The notes beneath the pieces are model-generated. The model ran no database searches. It was not told where the DNA came from and was given only the letters and a program-made list of their open reading frames with translations. Positions 1 through 8,110 of a DNA stretch of 64,000 nucleotides are shown in pieces. Both the position numbers and the translations under genes were made by a program. The stretch is from Pseudomonas vanderleydeniana (lineage in GTDB: Bacteria > Pseudomonadota > Gammaproteobacteria > Pseudomonadales > Pseudomonadaceae), in contig NZ_CP077093.1 in the NCBI RefSeq assembly GCF_014268755.2, positions 3,460,001 through 3,524,000 on the forward strand. Reading direction: 5' to 3'. Each line of letters starts with the position of its first letter. Position 1 is the stretch's first letter.

Positions 1-2
1 AC

Positions 3-71
3 AGTGAGCGCATGGCCAGCCGCCTGCAACGTCGAGTGCGTTTGCACAATGGCCGGCTGAGCGAGTCATGA
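3..71 (+). CDS. ABC transporter ATP-binding protein, C-terminal end (partial)
   Basis: Only the last 22 residues are in the window. The frame ends in a stretch ending HNGRLSES, which resembles the C-terminal tail of LolD/MacB-type ATPases (a basic helix, then an xxGRL turn). Its stop codon overlaps the start of the permease gene by 4 bases (ATGA), the usual arrangement for an ATPase-permease pair. The assignment rests mainly on this coupling to an FtsX-type permease; the catalytic motifs lie upstream of the window. Confidence 0.6.
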   Translation, partial: SERMASRLQRRVRLHNGRLSES

Positions 72-2557
72 GGACCTTCTACTGGGCCTTGCTGGCCCTG
101 CTCAGTCATTGGTGGCGTCATCGCGTCCAACTGGCCAGCGTCCTGGCCGGACTGTGGTTGGCCACCGCCTTGCTGATCGGCGTGCAGGCGCTCAACAGCC
201 AGGCCCGGGACAGTTACGCGCGGGCCAGCCAACTGATCGGCGGTGCGGCGCCTTACCGGCTGGTCAGTCGTGACGGCGGGCATTTCGAGCAGCAACTGTT
301 TGTCCAGCTGCGCCTGGCGGGGTGGCCGGTTTCACCGTTGCTGCAGGGGCGCCTGGAACTGGATGATCCACGCCAGCCTGGGCATCCCCAGCGCCTGCAG
401 GTGCTGGGGGTCGATCCGGTCAGCCTGCCGCGGGGCAGTACGTTGGCCGGGCAATCCGTGGACAGCCAACAGTTGCTGGCGTTCATTGGTGTGCCGGGGC
501 AGACCTGGGTGGCGGCCGATACCTTGCAGCGGCTCGGCCTGAAGGTCGGCGACCGACCCCATGGCCCGGATGGGCAGTTGCTGCCGCCGCTGGCCTTGCG
601 CCCACAACTGCCGCCCGGCCTGTTGCTGATGGACGTGGGGGCTGCCCAAGAGGTGCTCAATGCACCGGGACAGCTGTCACAACTGCTGTTGGCGACGGAT
701 TTCGCCCGCACCGATCCGCCGTTGCCCGCCGATCTGGTCAATCGCCTGCGCCTGCAGGCTCCCGGTGACGAAAGCGACCTGGCGCATCTGACCGAGAGCT
801 TTCATCTCAATCTCAGCGCCTTGGGCTTCCTGGCTTTTATCGTCGGTTTGTTCATCGTCCACGGGGCGATCGGCCTGGCCCTGGAGCAGCGTAGAGGCCT
901 GCTGCGGACGCTGCGCTCCTGTGGTGTCAGCGCCCGTTGCCTGCTGAGCGCGCTGACGGTCGAACTGCTGGGCTTTGCCCTGGTAGGCGGAGTGCTGGGC
1001 GTCGTCAGCGGTTACGGACTGGCGAGCCTGCTGTTGCCGGACGTGGCGGCCAGCCTGCGTGGGCTTTATGGTGCTGAAGTGGCGGGTAGCCTGAATCTGC
1101 CGGCTGGCGATTGGCTGGCGGGGTTGGGGCTGTCCGTGGGTGGCGCCTTGCTGGCTGGTGCCGGCAGTGTCTGGCGGGCGGCACGCCTGCCGTTGCTGGC
1201 GTTGGCCCAGGCCGAGGCCTGGCGGACGGCGCAGGCACGGCGCCTGCGCCAACAGTTCTGGCTGGCGGTCGCGCTGGCGTTGGTGGTGCCGGCCTGCATC
1301 GCCTGGGGTAACAGCCTGGCCAGTGGTTTTGCCTTGATGGCTGCGTTGCTGATTGCCGCGGCACTGCTGCTGCCGGTCTGCCTGAACGTGCTGTTGAGCG
1401 GCCTGCTGCCGGCTTGCCGGCGACCCTTGAGCCAATGGTTCATCGCCGACAGCCGCCAGCAGTTGCCGGCCCTGAGCCTGGCGCTGATGGCCTTGCTCCT
1501 GGCCCTGGCCGCGAACATTGGCGTGGGCAGCATGACTTCGGGCTTTCGCCAGACCTTCACCAACTGGCTGGACCAACGCCTGTTTGCCCAACTGTACATC
1601 ACCACCCAGGACGCCGGGCAGGACTCGCCGCTGGAGCAATGGCTGGCCGCCCGCGGCGATGTCCAGCTGGTGATGCCGGGCTGGGATGCCGAGATCAGCC
1701 TGCAGGGCTGGCCGACCCAGGTGCGTGGCATACCGGATGTATTGACCTATCGCCAGCATTGGCCCTTGCTGGAGTCTGCGAAGGACGCCTGGGAGCAATG
1801 GGGGGCGGGCGAGGGGGTGATGGTCAGTGAACAACTGGCGCGCCACCTGAAGCTCGAGCTCGGCCAGCAACTGGTCTTGCCCACTCCGGTAGGCGACTGG
1901 TCCGTGCCGGTGCTGGGTGTGTATGCCGACTACGGCAATCCCAAGGGGCACCTGCTGCTGGAGGGACGTGCACTGCAGGCCCATTGGCCGGAGTTGCGGC
2001 CAACCCGCTACAACCTGCTGGTCGCTCCCGAGGCGGTTGCACCGCTCAAGCAGGCGCTGCAGCAGACCTTTCATTTCGACGAGGCGCACCTGATCGACCA
2101 GAGCGAGCTCAAGGACACCGCCGCCAAGGTCTTCGAACGCACGTTCGCCGCCACCACGGCCCTCAACAGCCTGACCCTCGGCGTGGCCGGCGTGGCACTG
2201 TTCATCAGCCTGCTGAGCCTGAGCGAAAGCCGCCTGGCACAACTGGCACCTTTGTGGGCACTGGGTGTCGGTCGCCGCCATTTGCTGCTGTTGAGCCTCG
2301 GGCAGACCTTGCTGCTGGGTTCGCTCACGCTGTTGCTGGCGATTCCCCTGGGACTGGCGCTGGCCTGGTGCCTGGTGGCGGTGGTGAACGTGCAGGCTTT
2401 CGGCTGGCGCCTGCCAATGCTGGTCTTCCCCTGGCAGTTGCTGCACCTGTCGCTGATGGCGCTGCTGGTGACCCTGGTTGCGGCGGCCTGGCCGTTATGG
2501 AAGCTGTTGCGGGTCAGCCCGGTGGCCTTGTTGAGGACGTTTGCCAATGAACGCTAG
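68..2557 (+). CDS. FtsX-like ABC transporter permease
   Basis: This 829-residue inner-membrane protein has two FtsX/MacB-type halves. A first membrane segment lies near residues 17-40, followed by a large periplasmic domain. A hydrophobic cluster runs from about residue 250 to 450. A second periplasmic domain (about 500-690) is followed by the last membrane segments at about 695-815. The family works with a LolD-like ATPase in lipoprotein or lipid export or in mechanotransmission. The gene overlaps the ATPase upstream by 4 bases and the lipoprotein gene downstream by 11, so the three are probably translated together. The substrate cannot be read from the sequence. Confidence 0.85.
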   Translation: MRTFYWALLALLSHWWRHRVQLASVLAGLWLATALLIGVQALNSQARDSYARASQLIGGAAPYRLVSRDGGHFEQQLFVQLRLAGWPVSPLLQGRLELDDPRQPGHPQRLQVLGVDPVSLPRGSTLAGQSVDSQQLLAFIGVPGQTWVAADTLQRLGLKVGDRPHGPDGQLLPPLALRPQLPPGLLLMDVGAAQEVLNAPGQLSQLLLATDFARTDPPLPADLVNRLRLQAPGDESDLAHLTESFHLNLSALGFLAFIVGLFIVHGAIGLALEQRRGLLRTLRSCGVSARCLLSALTVELLGFALVGGVLGVVSGYGLASLLLPDVAASLRGLYGAEVAGSLNLPAGDWLAGLGLSVGGALLAGAGSVWRAARLPLLALAQAEAWRTAQARRLRQQFWLAVALALVVPACIAWGNSLASGFALMAALLIAAALLLPVCLNVLLSGLLPACRRPLSQWFIADSRQQLPALSLALMALLLALAANIGVGSMTSGFRQTFTNWLDQRLFAQLYITTQDAGQDSPLEQWLAARGDVQLVMPGWDAEISLQGWPTQVRGIPDVLTYRQHWPLLESAKDAWEQWGAGEGVMVSEQLARHLKLELGQQLVLPTPVGDWSVPVLGVYADYGNPKGHLLLEGRALQAHWPELRPTRYNLLVAPEAVAPLKQALQQTFHFDEAHLIDQSELKDTAAKVFERTFAATTALNSLTLGVAGVALFISLLSLSESRLAQLAPLWALGVGRRHLLLLSLGQTLLLGSLTLLLAIPLGLALAWCLVAVVNVQAFGWRLPMLVFPWQLLHLSLMALLVTLVAAAWPLWKLLRVSPVALLRTFANER

Positions 2558-3626
2558 GGGCCTGTTTGCCGTGCTGTTCGGCTTGCTGCTGGCGGGTTGC
2601 GATCAGGCGCCGCCGGCAGAGTCGGAAGGTTTCGCCGGACTGGGGGCAAGCGCCGCCGATTTCGCCCAGGTCGTGCCGGGGCAGACCCTGGAATTTCCTC
2701 GTGACCACGGCGCCCATCGTGATTATCGCATCGAGTGGTGGTACATCACCGCCAACCTCAAGGATGCCGAAGGCCACGCCTATGGCGTGCAGTGGACGCT
2801 CTTTCGCAGCGCCCTCAGGGTGCCCGGAGACCTCAAGGGCTGGAGCGAGCCAACCTTGTGGATGGGGCATGCGGCGCTGACCAGCGAGCAGGGCCATCAC
2901 TATGCCCAGGCGCTGTCCCGGGCCGGTGTCGGTACGGCGGGCGTCGAGGCCGAGCCACTGCATGCCTGGATCGACGACTGGCAACTGCGCAGCCTGTCAC
3001 CGGCCAACCAGGGACTGGGGCAGATGCTGCTGACGGCCCATGGCAGCGATTTCGCCTATCGCTTGAACCTGAGCAGCGAGCGCCCGTTGGTGTTGCAGGG
3101 CGATCATGGCTATAGCCTGAAGTCCGGCAAGGGGCAGGCTTCGTGGTATTACAGCCAGCCATATTTCCAGGTGAACGGCAGCCTGCAGGTCGATGGTCGC
3201 GAGGTTCAGGTCAGCGGCCAGGCGTGGCTCGACCGCGAGTGGAGCAGCCAGCCGCTGGCCGCAGAACAGTCCGGCTGGGACTGGTTTTCCCTGCACTTGG
3301 CCGATGGTTCGAAGGTGATGCTGTTTCAGGTCCGCCAGCAGGGAGGCGAGGCCTACCGGGCCGGGACCTGGATCGGTGCTGACGGCCAGGCGCAAGTGCT
3401 CAGGGGCGACGATATCGTGCTGACACCGGGACGGCGGGCCCGTGTCGCCGGACGCCAGTTGCCGGTGCAATGGCAATTGGAGATTCCGAGCCGGCAGCTG
3501 CGTATCGAGACGAAACCGTTGCGGGACGATGCCTGGATGGGCACCACGTTTTCCTATTGGGAAGGGCCGATCAGCTTGCACGGGAGCCAGCAGGGGGTGG
3601 GCTACCTGGAGATGACGGGATACTGA
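2547..3626 (+). CDS. AttH/lipocalin-like (CrtC-fold) lipoprotein
   Basis: The start is taken at the ATG that overlaps the permease stop. This puts a clean lipoprotein signal at the N-terminus, with lipobox LLAGC and Cys at about residue 17. The mature part has motifs typical of the AttH / carotenoid 1,2-hydratase-like two-domain lipocalin family, for example RIEWWYITANL, WMGHAAL, SGQAWLDREWSSQPL and WDWFSLHL. AttH-type proteins commonly follow FtsX-like permease genes, and their biochemical role is unproven. A role with the preceding ABC complex in the cell envelope is inferred from the operon. Confidence 0.8.
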   Translation: MNARGLFAVLFGLLLAGCDQAPPAESEGFAGLGASAADFAQVVPGQTLEFPRDHGAHRDYRIEWWYITANLKDAEGHAYGVQWTLFRSALRVPGDLKGWSEPTLWMGHAALTSEQGHHYAQALSRAGVGTAGVEAEPLHAWIDDWQLRSLSPANQGLGQMLLTAHGSDFAYRLNLSSERPLVLQGDHGYSLKSGKGQASWYYSQPYFQVNGSLQVDGREVQVSGQAWLDREWSSQPLAAEQSGWDWFSLHLADGSKVMLFQVRQQGGEAYRAGTWIGADGQAQVLRGDDIVLTPGRRARVAGRQLPVQWQLEIPSRQLRIETKPLRDDAWMGTTFSYWEGPISLHGSQQGVGYLEMTGY

Positions 3627-3716
3627 AGTCCATGTCGAACGCCGGGTGGGCGCAACGCCCTTGGACAACAACAGCCGTTTCATTCGCTCTAACAACTGCT
3701 ACCCAGGATGACTCAC

Positions 3717-4508
3717 ATGAAAACCGAACAGATTCGCTTCGATGATGGCGCTTCGTATGAGCGCTACATGGGCAAGTGGAGCCAACTGGCCGGGGAGGCC
3801 TTCCTTGACTGGATCGCTCCGGCTCGCGGTCAGCGCTGGCTGGACGTCGGCTGTGGCAATGGTGCCTTCACCGAGATGCTGATCGGGCACTCTGCACCGG
3901 TGGCGGTGGAGGGTGTCGATCCCTCCGCGCAACAGTTGATTTATGCACGTACCCGGCCTGCGCTGGGCAACGTGAAGTTCATTGAGGGTGATGCGATGGC
4001 GCTGCCCTATGGCGAGGACTCATTCGATATCGCGGTAATGCCGCTGGTGATTTTCTTCGTCCCCGAGCCGGCGAAGGGCGTTGCCGAGATGGCGCGGGTC
4101 GTGCGCCCAGGCGGTGTGGTTGCCGCCTATGCCTGGGACATGTACGGCGGTGGTTTCCCCTATGACGCGCTGCTATCGGAAATTCGCGGGCTGGGAATTG
4201 CGGTGCCCAAGCCACCCAGCCCGGAGGCCTCGCGGATCGACGACATGCGCAACCTGTGGGCGGAGGCCGGTCTGGATGATATCGAGACTCGCGCGATCGA
4301 GGTCAGCCGCACCTTCGCCGACTTCGACGATTTCTGGGAGACGGCGCGTGGCGCGCCGAGTGTCGGGGCGACGCTGGCCAGGCTGACGGGTGAGGATCTG
4401 GAATCGCTCAAGGCGCGGGTACGCGAGCGTCTGCCGGCAGATGCCGAGGGGCGTATCACCTACAGTGCACGGGCGAATGCAGTCAAAGGTCGCGTCCGGC
4501 AATACTGA
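3717..4508 (+). CDS. Class I SAM-dependent methyltransferase
   Basis: The 263-residue protein has the Rossmann methyltransferase signature LDVGCGNGAF at residues 42-51 (motif I, SAM binding). An acidic segment near residues 70-75 and a motif around GDAMALPYGEDSFD follow, as in the Methyltransf_11/25 families. The ATG at 3717 is preferred over the one at 3708 because an AGGA sits 8 bases before it. The substrate is unknown. The gene stands alone and converges on the AraC-type gene with only 9 bases between the stops. Confidence 0.8.
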   Translation: MKTEQIRFDDGASYERYMGKWSQLAGEAFLDWIAPARGQRWLDVGCGNGAFTEMLIGHSAPVAVEGVDPSAQQLIYARTRPALGNVKFIEGDAMALPYGEDSFDIAVMPLVIFFVPEPAKGVAEMARVVRPGGVVAAYAWDMYGGGFPYDALLSEIRGLGIAVPKPPSPEASRIDDMRNLWAEAGLDDIETRAIEVSRTFADFDDFWETARGAPSVGATLARLTGEDLESLKARVRERLPADAEGRITYSARANAVKGRVRQY

Positions 4509-4517
4509 CTTGTGGCC

Positions 4518-5402
4518 TCAGCCCTCCACCGGTTCGGCGCCGAGCGTCTGCACCAGGCTCTCGAGCATCTCGGTGGTCACATTGTCCTGCGCCGGCTCGA
4601 TCATCGCACGGGCGCCGAACTGGCGAGTCAGGCGGTATTCGCTGGGGGTGCAACTGACAAACTGCTTGAAGGCGCGGGCGAAGTAGGAGGGGTCCTTGAA
4701 GCCTGCCTCATAGCCGATGCTGGTGATGGGCATCTGGCTGTTGTCCAGCAACTGCTTGGCGAAGTCCATGCGCTTGTTCAGGATGTAGTCGGTGAAACCG
4801 AGCCCGTAGGTTTCCTTGAACAGGCGGCTGAAGCGGAAGGTGGTCATGCCGCAGCGCGTGGCCAGTTCCTTCTGGTCGATGCTGTCGCGAAAGTGCTGGT
4901 CGATGTACAACAGCACATGGCTCAGCGCCTGGTGCTTCTGGTGGTCCGCCGTCATCCGGATGCTGCCCGGCAAGGTCGGCGAATGATCGATTCGCGGGGT
5001 CTTACGCTGCTCGTTGGCCGGCCGGCGCAGCTCGTGGAGCTGCAGCACTGCGGCCAGATAGCGATTCCTTTCGGCGACAGTCAAAGGCAATACCATGTAT
5101 TCCCAAACGCATGAACGCATGGCCCATACGGCCAGCTCTTCGGAGTGCTGTACGGTGAACATGGTGATGGGAATGGTGGGCGCCGTCTGCTTGATCTCCA
5201 AAAGCATTCTCAGGCCCGGTGTGTCGGGGCGGTCGAAGTGAATGCAGATCATGTCGGCGTGGATCTTGCCCGAAAAAACGGGCTCCTGGGCCAGTGTGCA
5301 GTCGCAGGCCTGCTCAAACTGCCTGATGAGCTCGGTGGTGCTTCGATCATGGGTCCGATCGAGCCACAGCAGTGATGGTTTTCGGGTCACCTTCGACGTC
5401 AT
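4518..5402 (-). CDS. AraC-family regulator with degenerate receiver domain
   Basis: The C-terminal part (about residues 160-260) is a standard AraC/XylS DNA-binding domain with two helix-turn-helix units (ELATRCGMTTFRFSRLFKE and SIGYEAGFKDPSYFARAFKQ). Residues 8-125 follow the length and hydrophobic pattern of a CheY-like receiver. The expected phospho-acceptor Asp position holds His55 (in DMICIHFDRPDTPGL), and the expected Lys before Pro is Leu105. The domain therefore probably cannot be phosphorylated in the usual way. An in-frame upstream start at 5459 would add 19 residues with no receiver similarity. The gene is divergent from the flp genes, so pilus regulation is a reasonable inference. 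Confidence 0.75.
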   Translation of the reverse strand: MTSKVTRKPSLLWLDRTHDRSTTELIRQFEQACDCTLAQEPVFSGKIHADMICIHFDRPDTPGLRMLLEIKQTAPTIPITMFTVQHSEELAVWAMRSCVWEYMVLPLTVAERNRYLAAVLQLHELRRPANEQRKTPRIDHSPTLPGSIRMTADHQKHQALSHVLLYIDQHFRDSIDQKELATRCGMTTFRFSRLFKETYGLGFTDYILNKRMDFAKQLLDNSQMPITSIGYEAGFKDPSYFARAFKQFVSCTPSEYRLTRQFGARAMIEPAQDNVTTEMLESLVQTLGAEPVEG

Positions 5403-5668
5403 GCGCTCTGCTCTGAGGTTCGTACGGCCATCCAGTGAACAGTATCGCCAATGTGCCATCAGCTGTTCAGATTGAATCCTGATTAAAAGAACGACACTCA
5501 GTTCCTTGTGTTCTATGTCTCGCCGGCTGCCCGGCAGGCCCGCAAAAAAGTCCTAGCGATACGCAAAATCCTCCTAACCCCCTCGCAAGTGCCCTGACTA
5601 AGGTAGCCACAAGCAGTTCGAAAAGAGCTGCTGCCCCGTAATAACAACAAGCGAATGAGGTGTGCGAA

Positions 5669-5863
5669 ATGACTCTTCAAACTATCAAGGCTTCGGTAAT
5701 GAAGTTCGCCAAAGATGAAGATGGGCTGACCATTGTCGAGTATGCAGTGGCAGGTGGCCTGATTACGGTAGCGGTAGCCGCTGCATTCGTTCTTTTGGGC
5801 GGTGCCGTGAATACCAAGATCAGGGCGCTGTGCCAGGCCGTGAATAATAACGTTGCCTGCTGA
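5669..5863 (+). CDS. flp: Flp-type IVb pilin (first copy)
   Basis: The 64-residue prepilin has a short charged leader ending in Gly19. The class IVb motif G/LTIVEY follows, with Glu at +5 and Tyr at +6 of the mature pilin, and then a hydrophobic assembly helix to about residue 46. Cleavage by the prepilin peptidase encoded downstream would leave about 45 residues, as expected for Flp. Cys55 and Cys64 could form a disulfide. The ATG at 5669 is chosen because GAGGTG lies 8 bases upstream. A second, very similar copy follows. Confidence 0.93.
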   Translation: MTLQTIKASVMKFAKDEDGLTIVEYAVAGGLITVAVAAAFVLLGGAVNTKIRALCQAVNNNVAC

Positions 5864-5909
5864 TCACCCTGGCTTGTTGCGGTGGGACGCGGCTCAGTTA
5901 CCTGAGTAA

Positions 5910-5942
5910 CCGGTGGCAACTGTTTAAAGAGGGTGCCACCGG
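5910..5942 (+). promoter_or_regulatory. Hairpin between the two flp genes
   Basis: A perfect 9-bp inverted repeat (CCGGTGGCA ... TGCCACCGG) with a 15-base loop follows the first flp stop. It is followed by ATGATTTT, which is not a strong U-tract. It may slow or partly stop transcription, or protect the 3' end of the abundant first flp message. The role is inferred. Confidence 0.5.
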
Positions 5943-6011
5943 ATGATTTTAAGCACTTGAATCTGTTCCCGCCAAAATGGGTTGAATGACTGCTCAAGTG
6001 AGGTGTGCAAA

Positions 6012-6206
6012 ATGACACTGCAAACAATAAGAAGCGCCATGCGCAAGTTCGCTGCAGATGACAATGGCCTGACCATTGTCGAGTACGCGGTGGCGGGCGG
6101 GCTGATTACGGTCGCGGTGGCCGTTGCGTTCACGCTGCTCGGTGGTGCGGTGAACACCAAGATCCAGGCGCTTTGCCAGGCCGTAAACAACAACGTTGCG
6201 TGCTAA
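6012..6206 (+). CDS. flp: Flp-type IVb pilin (second copy)
   Basis: This 64-residue pilin is nearly the same length and layout as the first copy. The leader ends in Gly19, followed by LTIVEYAVAGGLITVAVA, and both Cys residues near the C-terminus are kept (Cys55, Cys64). The main differences are in the leader (IRSAMRKFAADDN) and a few conservative helix positions. The same ribosome-site context (GAGGTGTGCAAAATG) precedes it, showing that the duplication included the translation start. Either copy could be the main pilin, or the two could co-assemble. Confidence 0.92.
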   Translation: MTLQTIRSAMRKFAADDNGLTIVEYAVAGGLITVAVAVAFTLLGGAVNTKIQALCQAVNNNVAC

Positions 6207-6233
6207 CGACTCATCCCACCTGGGAGACGCGCC

Positions 6234-6764
6234 ATGTCCACGGAACTGCTGGCTTCTACTGTTTTGCTGATAGGACTGCTTGGCGTGGCGGTGGTGAGCG
6301 ATCTGCTTCGCCACCGTATCCCCAACATGTTGGTCCTGTTGGGACTTGCCCTGGGATTGGTCGGTCAGTTTTACTCGGGAGGTATGAGCGGATTAGGTAA
6401 TGGCTTGTTGAGCGTACTGGTCTGCTTTGCTCTTTTCATACCGATGTATGCGGTCGGGGGCATGGCCGCTGGTGACGTAAAGTTGATGGCCATGGTCGGT
6501 AGTTTTCTACCTTTGCATTATGCCATGTGGGCGGCGTTATTCAGTTTGATGGCCGGAGGTATATGCGGTTTTCTAATCGTACTGTTTCGCGGTCAACTAT
6601 TGAAAACCTTGGGGCGTTACTGGCTGATCATGAGAGCGCAGGCTTATCTGGCGCCGACTTCGGATGAAGTCGCCGGCAAGCCTTTCCCTTATTCAATCGC
6701 CATCTTGTTCGGCACTTTGAATACCCTCAGCTGGCAACTCTTTTCCAATGGGTTGGGAGGTTAG
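6234..6764 (+). CDS. tadV: Prepilin peptidase, A24 family (TadV/FppA type)
   Basis: This 176-residue polytopic membrane protein carries the two aspartates of type IV prepilin peptidases: Asp23 in SDLLRHRIPN and Asp81 in GGMAAGDVKLMA. It lacks the large N-terminal methyltransferase and zinc region of PilD, which is typical of the short TadV/CpaA/FppA enzymes of Tad loci. It should cleave the Flp leader, and probably those of the TadE/TadF-like pseudopilins, at the inner membrane. It lies 27 bases after the second flp and 2 bases before the AAA+ ATPase gene. Confidence 0.92.
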   Translation: MSTELLASTVLLIGLLGVAVVSDLLRHRIPNMLVLLGLALGLVGQFYSGGMSGLGNGLLSVLVCFALFIPMYAVGGMAAGDVKLMAMVGSFLPLHYAMWAALFSLMAGGICGFLIVLFRGQLLKTLGRYWLIMRAQAYLAPTSDEVAGKPFPYSIAILFGTLNTLSWQLFSNGLGG

Positions 6765-6766
6765 TC

Positions 6767-8095
6767 ATGCGCATCGTCGAGAGTGATCTTTATCACAGTG
6801 AACGAGAAGCGGTGCAGCGCCTCGCTCCCCAACCTTGCACGATCAGCGAGACAGGGCTGACCGACAGCTTTCTCGGTGACCTGGTCTGCAAACACCTGCA
6901 TGATGCCGGCGTGCTGGACATGCCACGGCTGGTGGAGCGCCTGGCACTGACCGGGGCCGTGCTGGAGGAAGTCCTGGCGTTCCTGCGCAAGGATGGCCGT
7001 GTCGAGGTATTGGGCCAGGCCGGAGCGCAGACGGGCGGGCAAACGTTGCGTTATGGCCTGACTGAACGCGGGCGCAGTTCCGCCCGCGATGCGCTGTCGC
7101 GCAGCGGCTACATTGGCGCCGCACCGTTTCCGGTGAGCACCTACCGTTCGCTGCTCAAATTGCAGACCATCCATCATGGCAAGATCGGTGCGCACGACAT
7201 GCGCATGGCGCTTGATGGCGTGGTGCTCACCGAGCAGATGCTCGATCAGTTGGGCGTGGCGCTCAATTCCGGGCGGGCGCTGATGATCTATGGCCCGGCC
7301 GGTACCGGCAAGACCTACGTCAGCAGCCGCCTGATTCGCCTGTTCGCCGATCCCATCTGGGTGCCCCAGGCCATCGCGATCAATGAATCGGTGGTCGAGA
7401 TCTATGACCCGCAGGTGCACCAGCGCCTGGATGACGATGCTCAGCTGAACAACCTGATGCTCAACAAGGGCATCGACCGCCGACTGCTGCGTTGCAAGCG
7501 TCCACTGGTCATCACCGGCGGTGAGCTGAGCATGGAGCAGCTTGACATCCGCTATGACCCCTTCACCCGCCAGTACCAGGCGGCGCTGCAACTCAAGGCC
7601 AGCAATGGCTTGTTCATCATCGACGACATGGGCCGCCAGCGCATGACGCCGGCCGAGTTGTTCAACCGCTGGATCGTGCCGATGGAGGAGAAGCGCGACT
7701 TTCTCAACCTGGGCGGCGGGCGCCACTGTGAGCTGCCGTTCGACCTGATCCTGGTGTTCTCCACCAACCTCAACCCTCTGGAACTGGCCGACGAGGCCTT
7801 TCTTCGGCGCATTGGCTACAAGCTGCAGTTCGGTTACCTGAGGCCCGAACAGTATGAGCAGATCTGGCAGCAGGAATGCGAACGCCTGGGGATACGGCAT
7901 GACCCGATGCTGGTGCGTTACGCCCTGCAGAAACTCTACGCCGTCGAGGGCATGCCGCTGGTGCCTTGCCATCCGCGCGACCTGTTGAACATGGCACTCG
8001 ATCGCCAGCGTTACCAGGGCGGCAGCGGGCCACTGTCGCCCCAGGAACTGGATTGGGCCTGGCGCAACTATTTCGTCCAGCTCGACTTTCTCTGA
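6767..8095 (+). CDS. AAA+ ATPase within the Tad locus
   Basis: This 442-residue cytoplasmic protein has a winged-helix-like N-terminal region (about 25-110) and a P-loop, YGPAGTGKT, near residues 175-183. A Walker B-like segment (LFIIDDMGR) lies near 285, followed by a sensor region (LVFSTNLNP) and an arginine-rich segment (FLRRIGYKL). It has no VirB11 features, so it is not a second TadA. It lies between the prepilin peptidase and cpaB on the same strand with spacings of 2 and 15 bases, which argues for a pilus role. It is not part of the classical Aggregatibacter tad gene set, and no precise function can be given. Confidence 0.78.
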   Translation: MRIVESDLYHSEREAVQRLAPQPCTISETGLTDSFLGDLVCKHLHDAGVLDMPRLVERLALTGAVLEEVLAFLRKDGRVEVLGQAGAQTGGQTLRYGLTERGRSSARDALSRSGYIGAAPFPVSTYRSLLKLQTIHHGKIGAHDMRMALDGVVLTEQMLDQLGVALNSGRALMIYGPAGTGKTYVSSRLIRLFADPIWVPQAIAINESVVEIYDPQVHQRLDDDAQLNNLMLNKGIDRRLLRCKRPLVITGGELSMEQLDIRYDPFTRQYQAALQLKASNGLFIIDDMGRQRMTPAELFNRWIVPMEEKRDFLNLGGGRHCELPFDLILVFSTNLNPLELADEAFLRRIGYKLQFGYLRPEQYEQIWQQECERLGIRHDPMLVRYALQKLYAVEGMPLVPCHPRDLLNMALDRQRYQGGSGPLSPQELDWAWRNYFVQLDFL

Positions 8096-8110
8096 GTGGG
8101 AGATACAGAC

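Noticed and set aside
677..2446. A long minus-strand open frame inside the FtsX-like permease gene
   Set aside because: Its product is Gln/Arg/Ala-rich low-complexity sequence typical of the antisense of GC-rich Pseudomonas genes. The plus strand has a clear membrane protein with operon overlaps.
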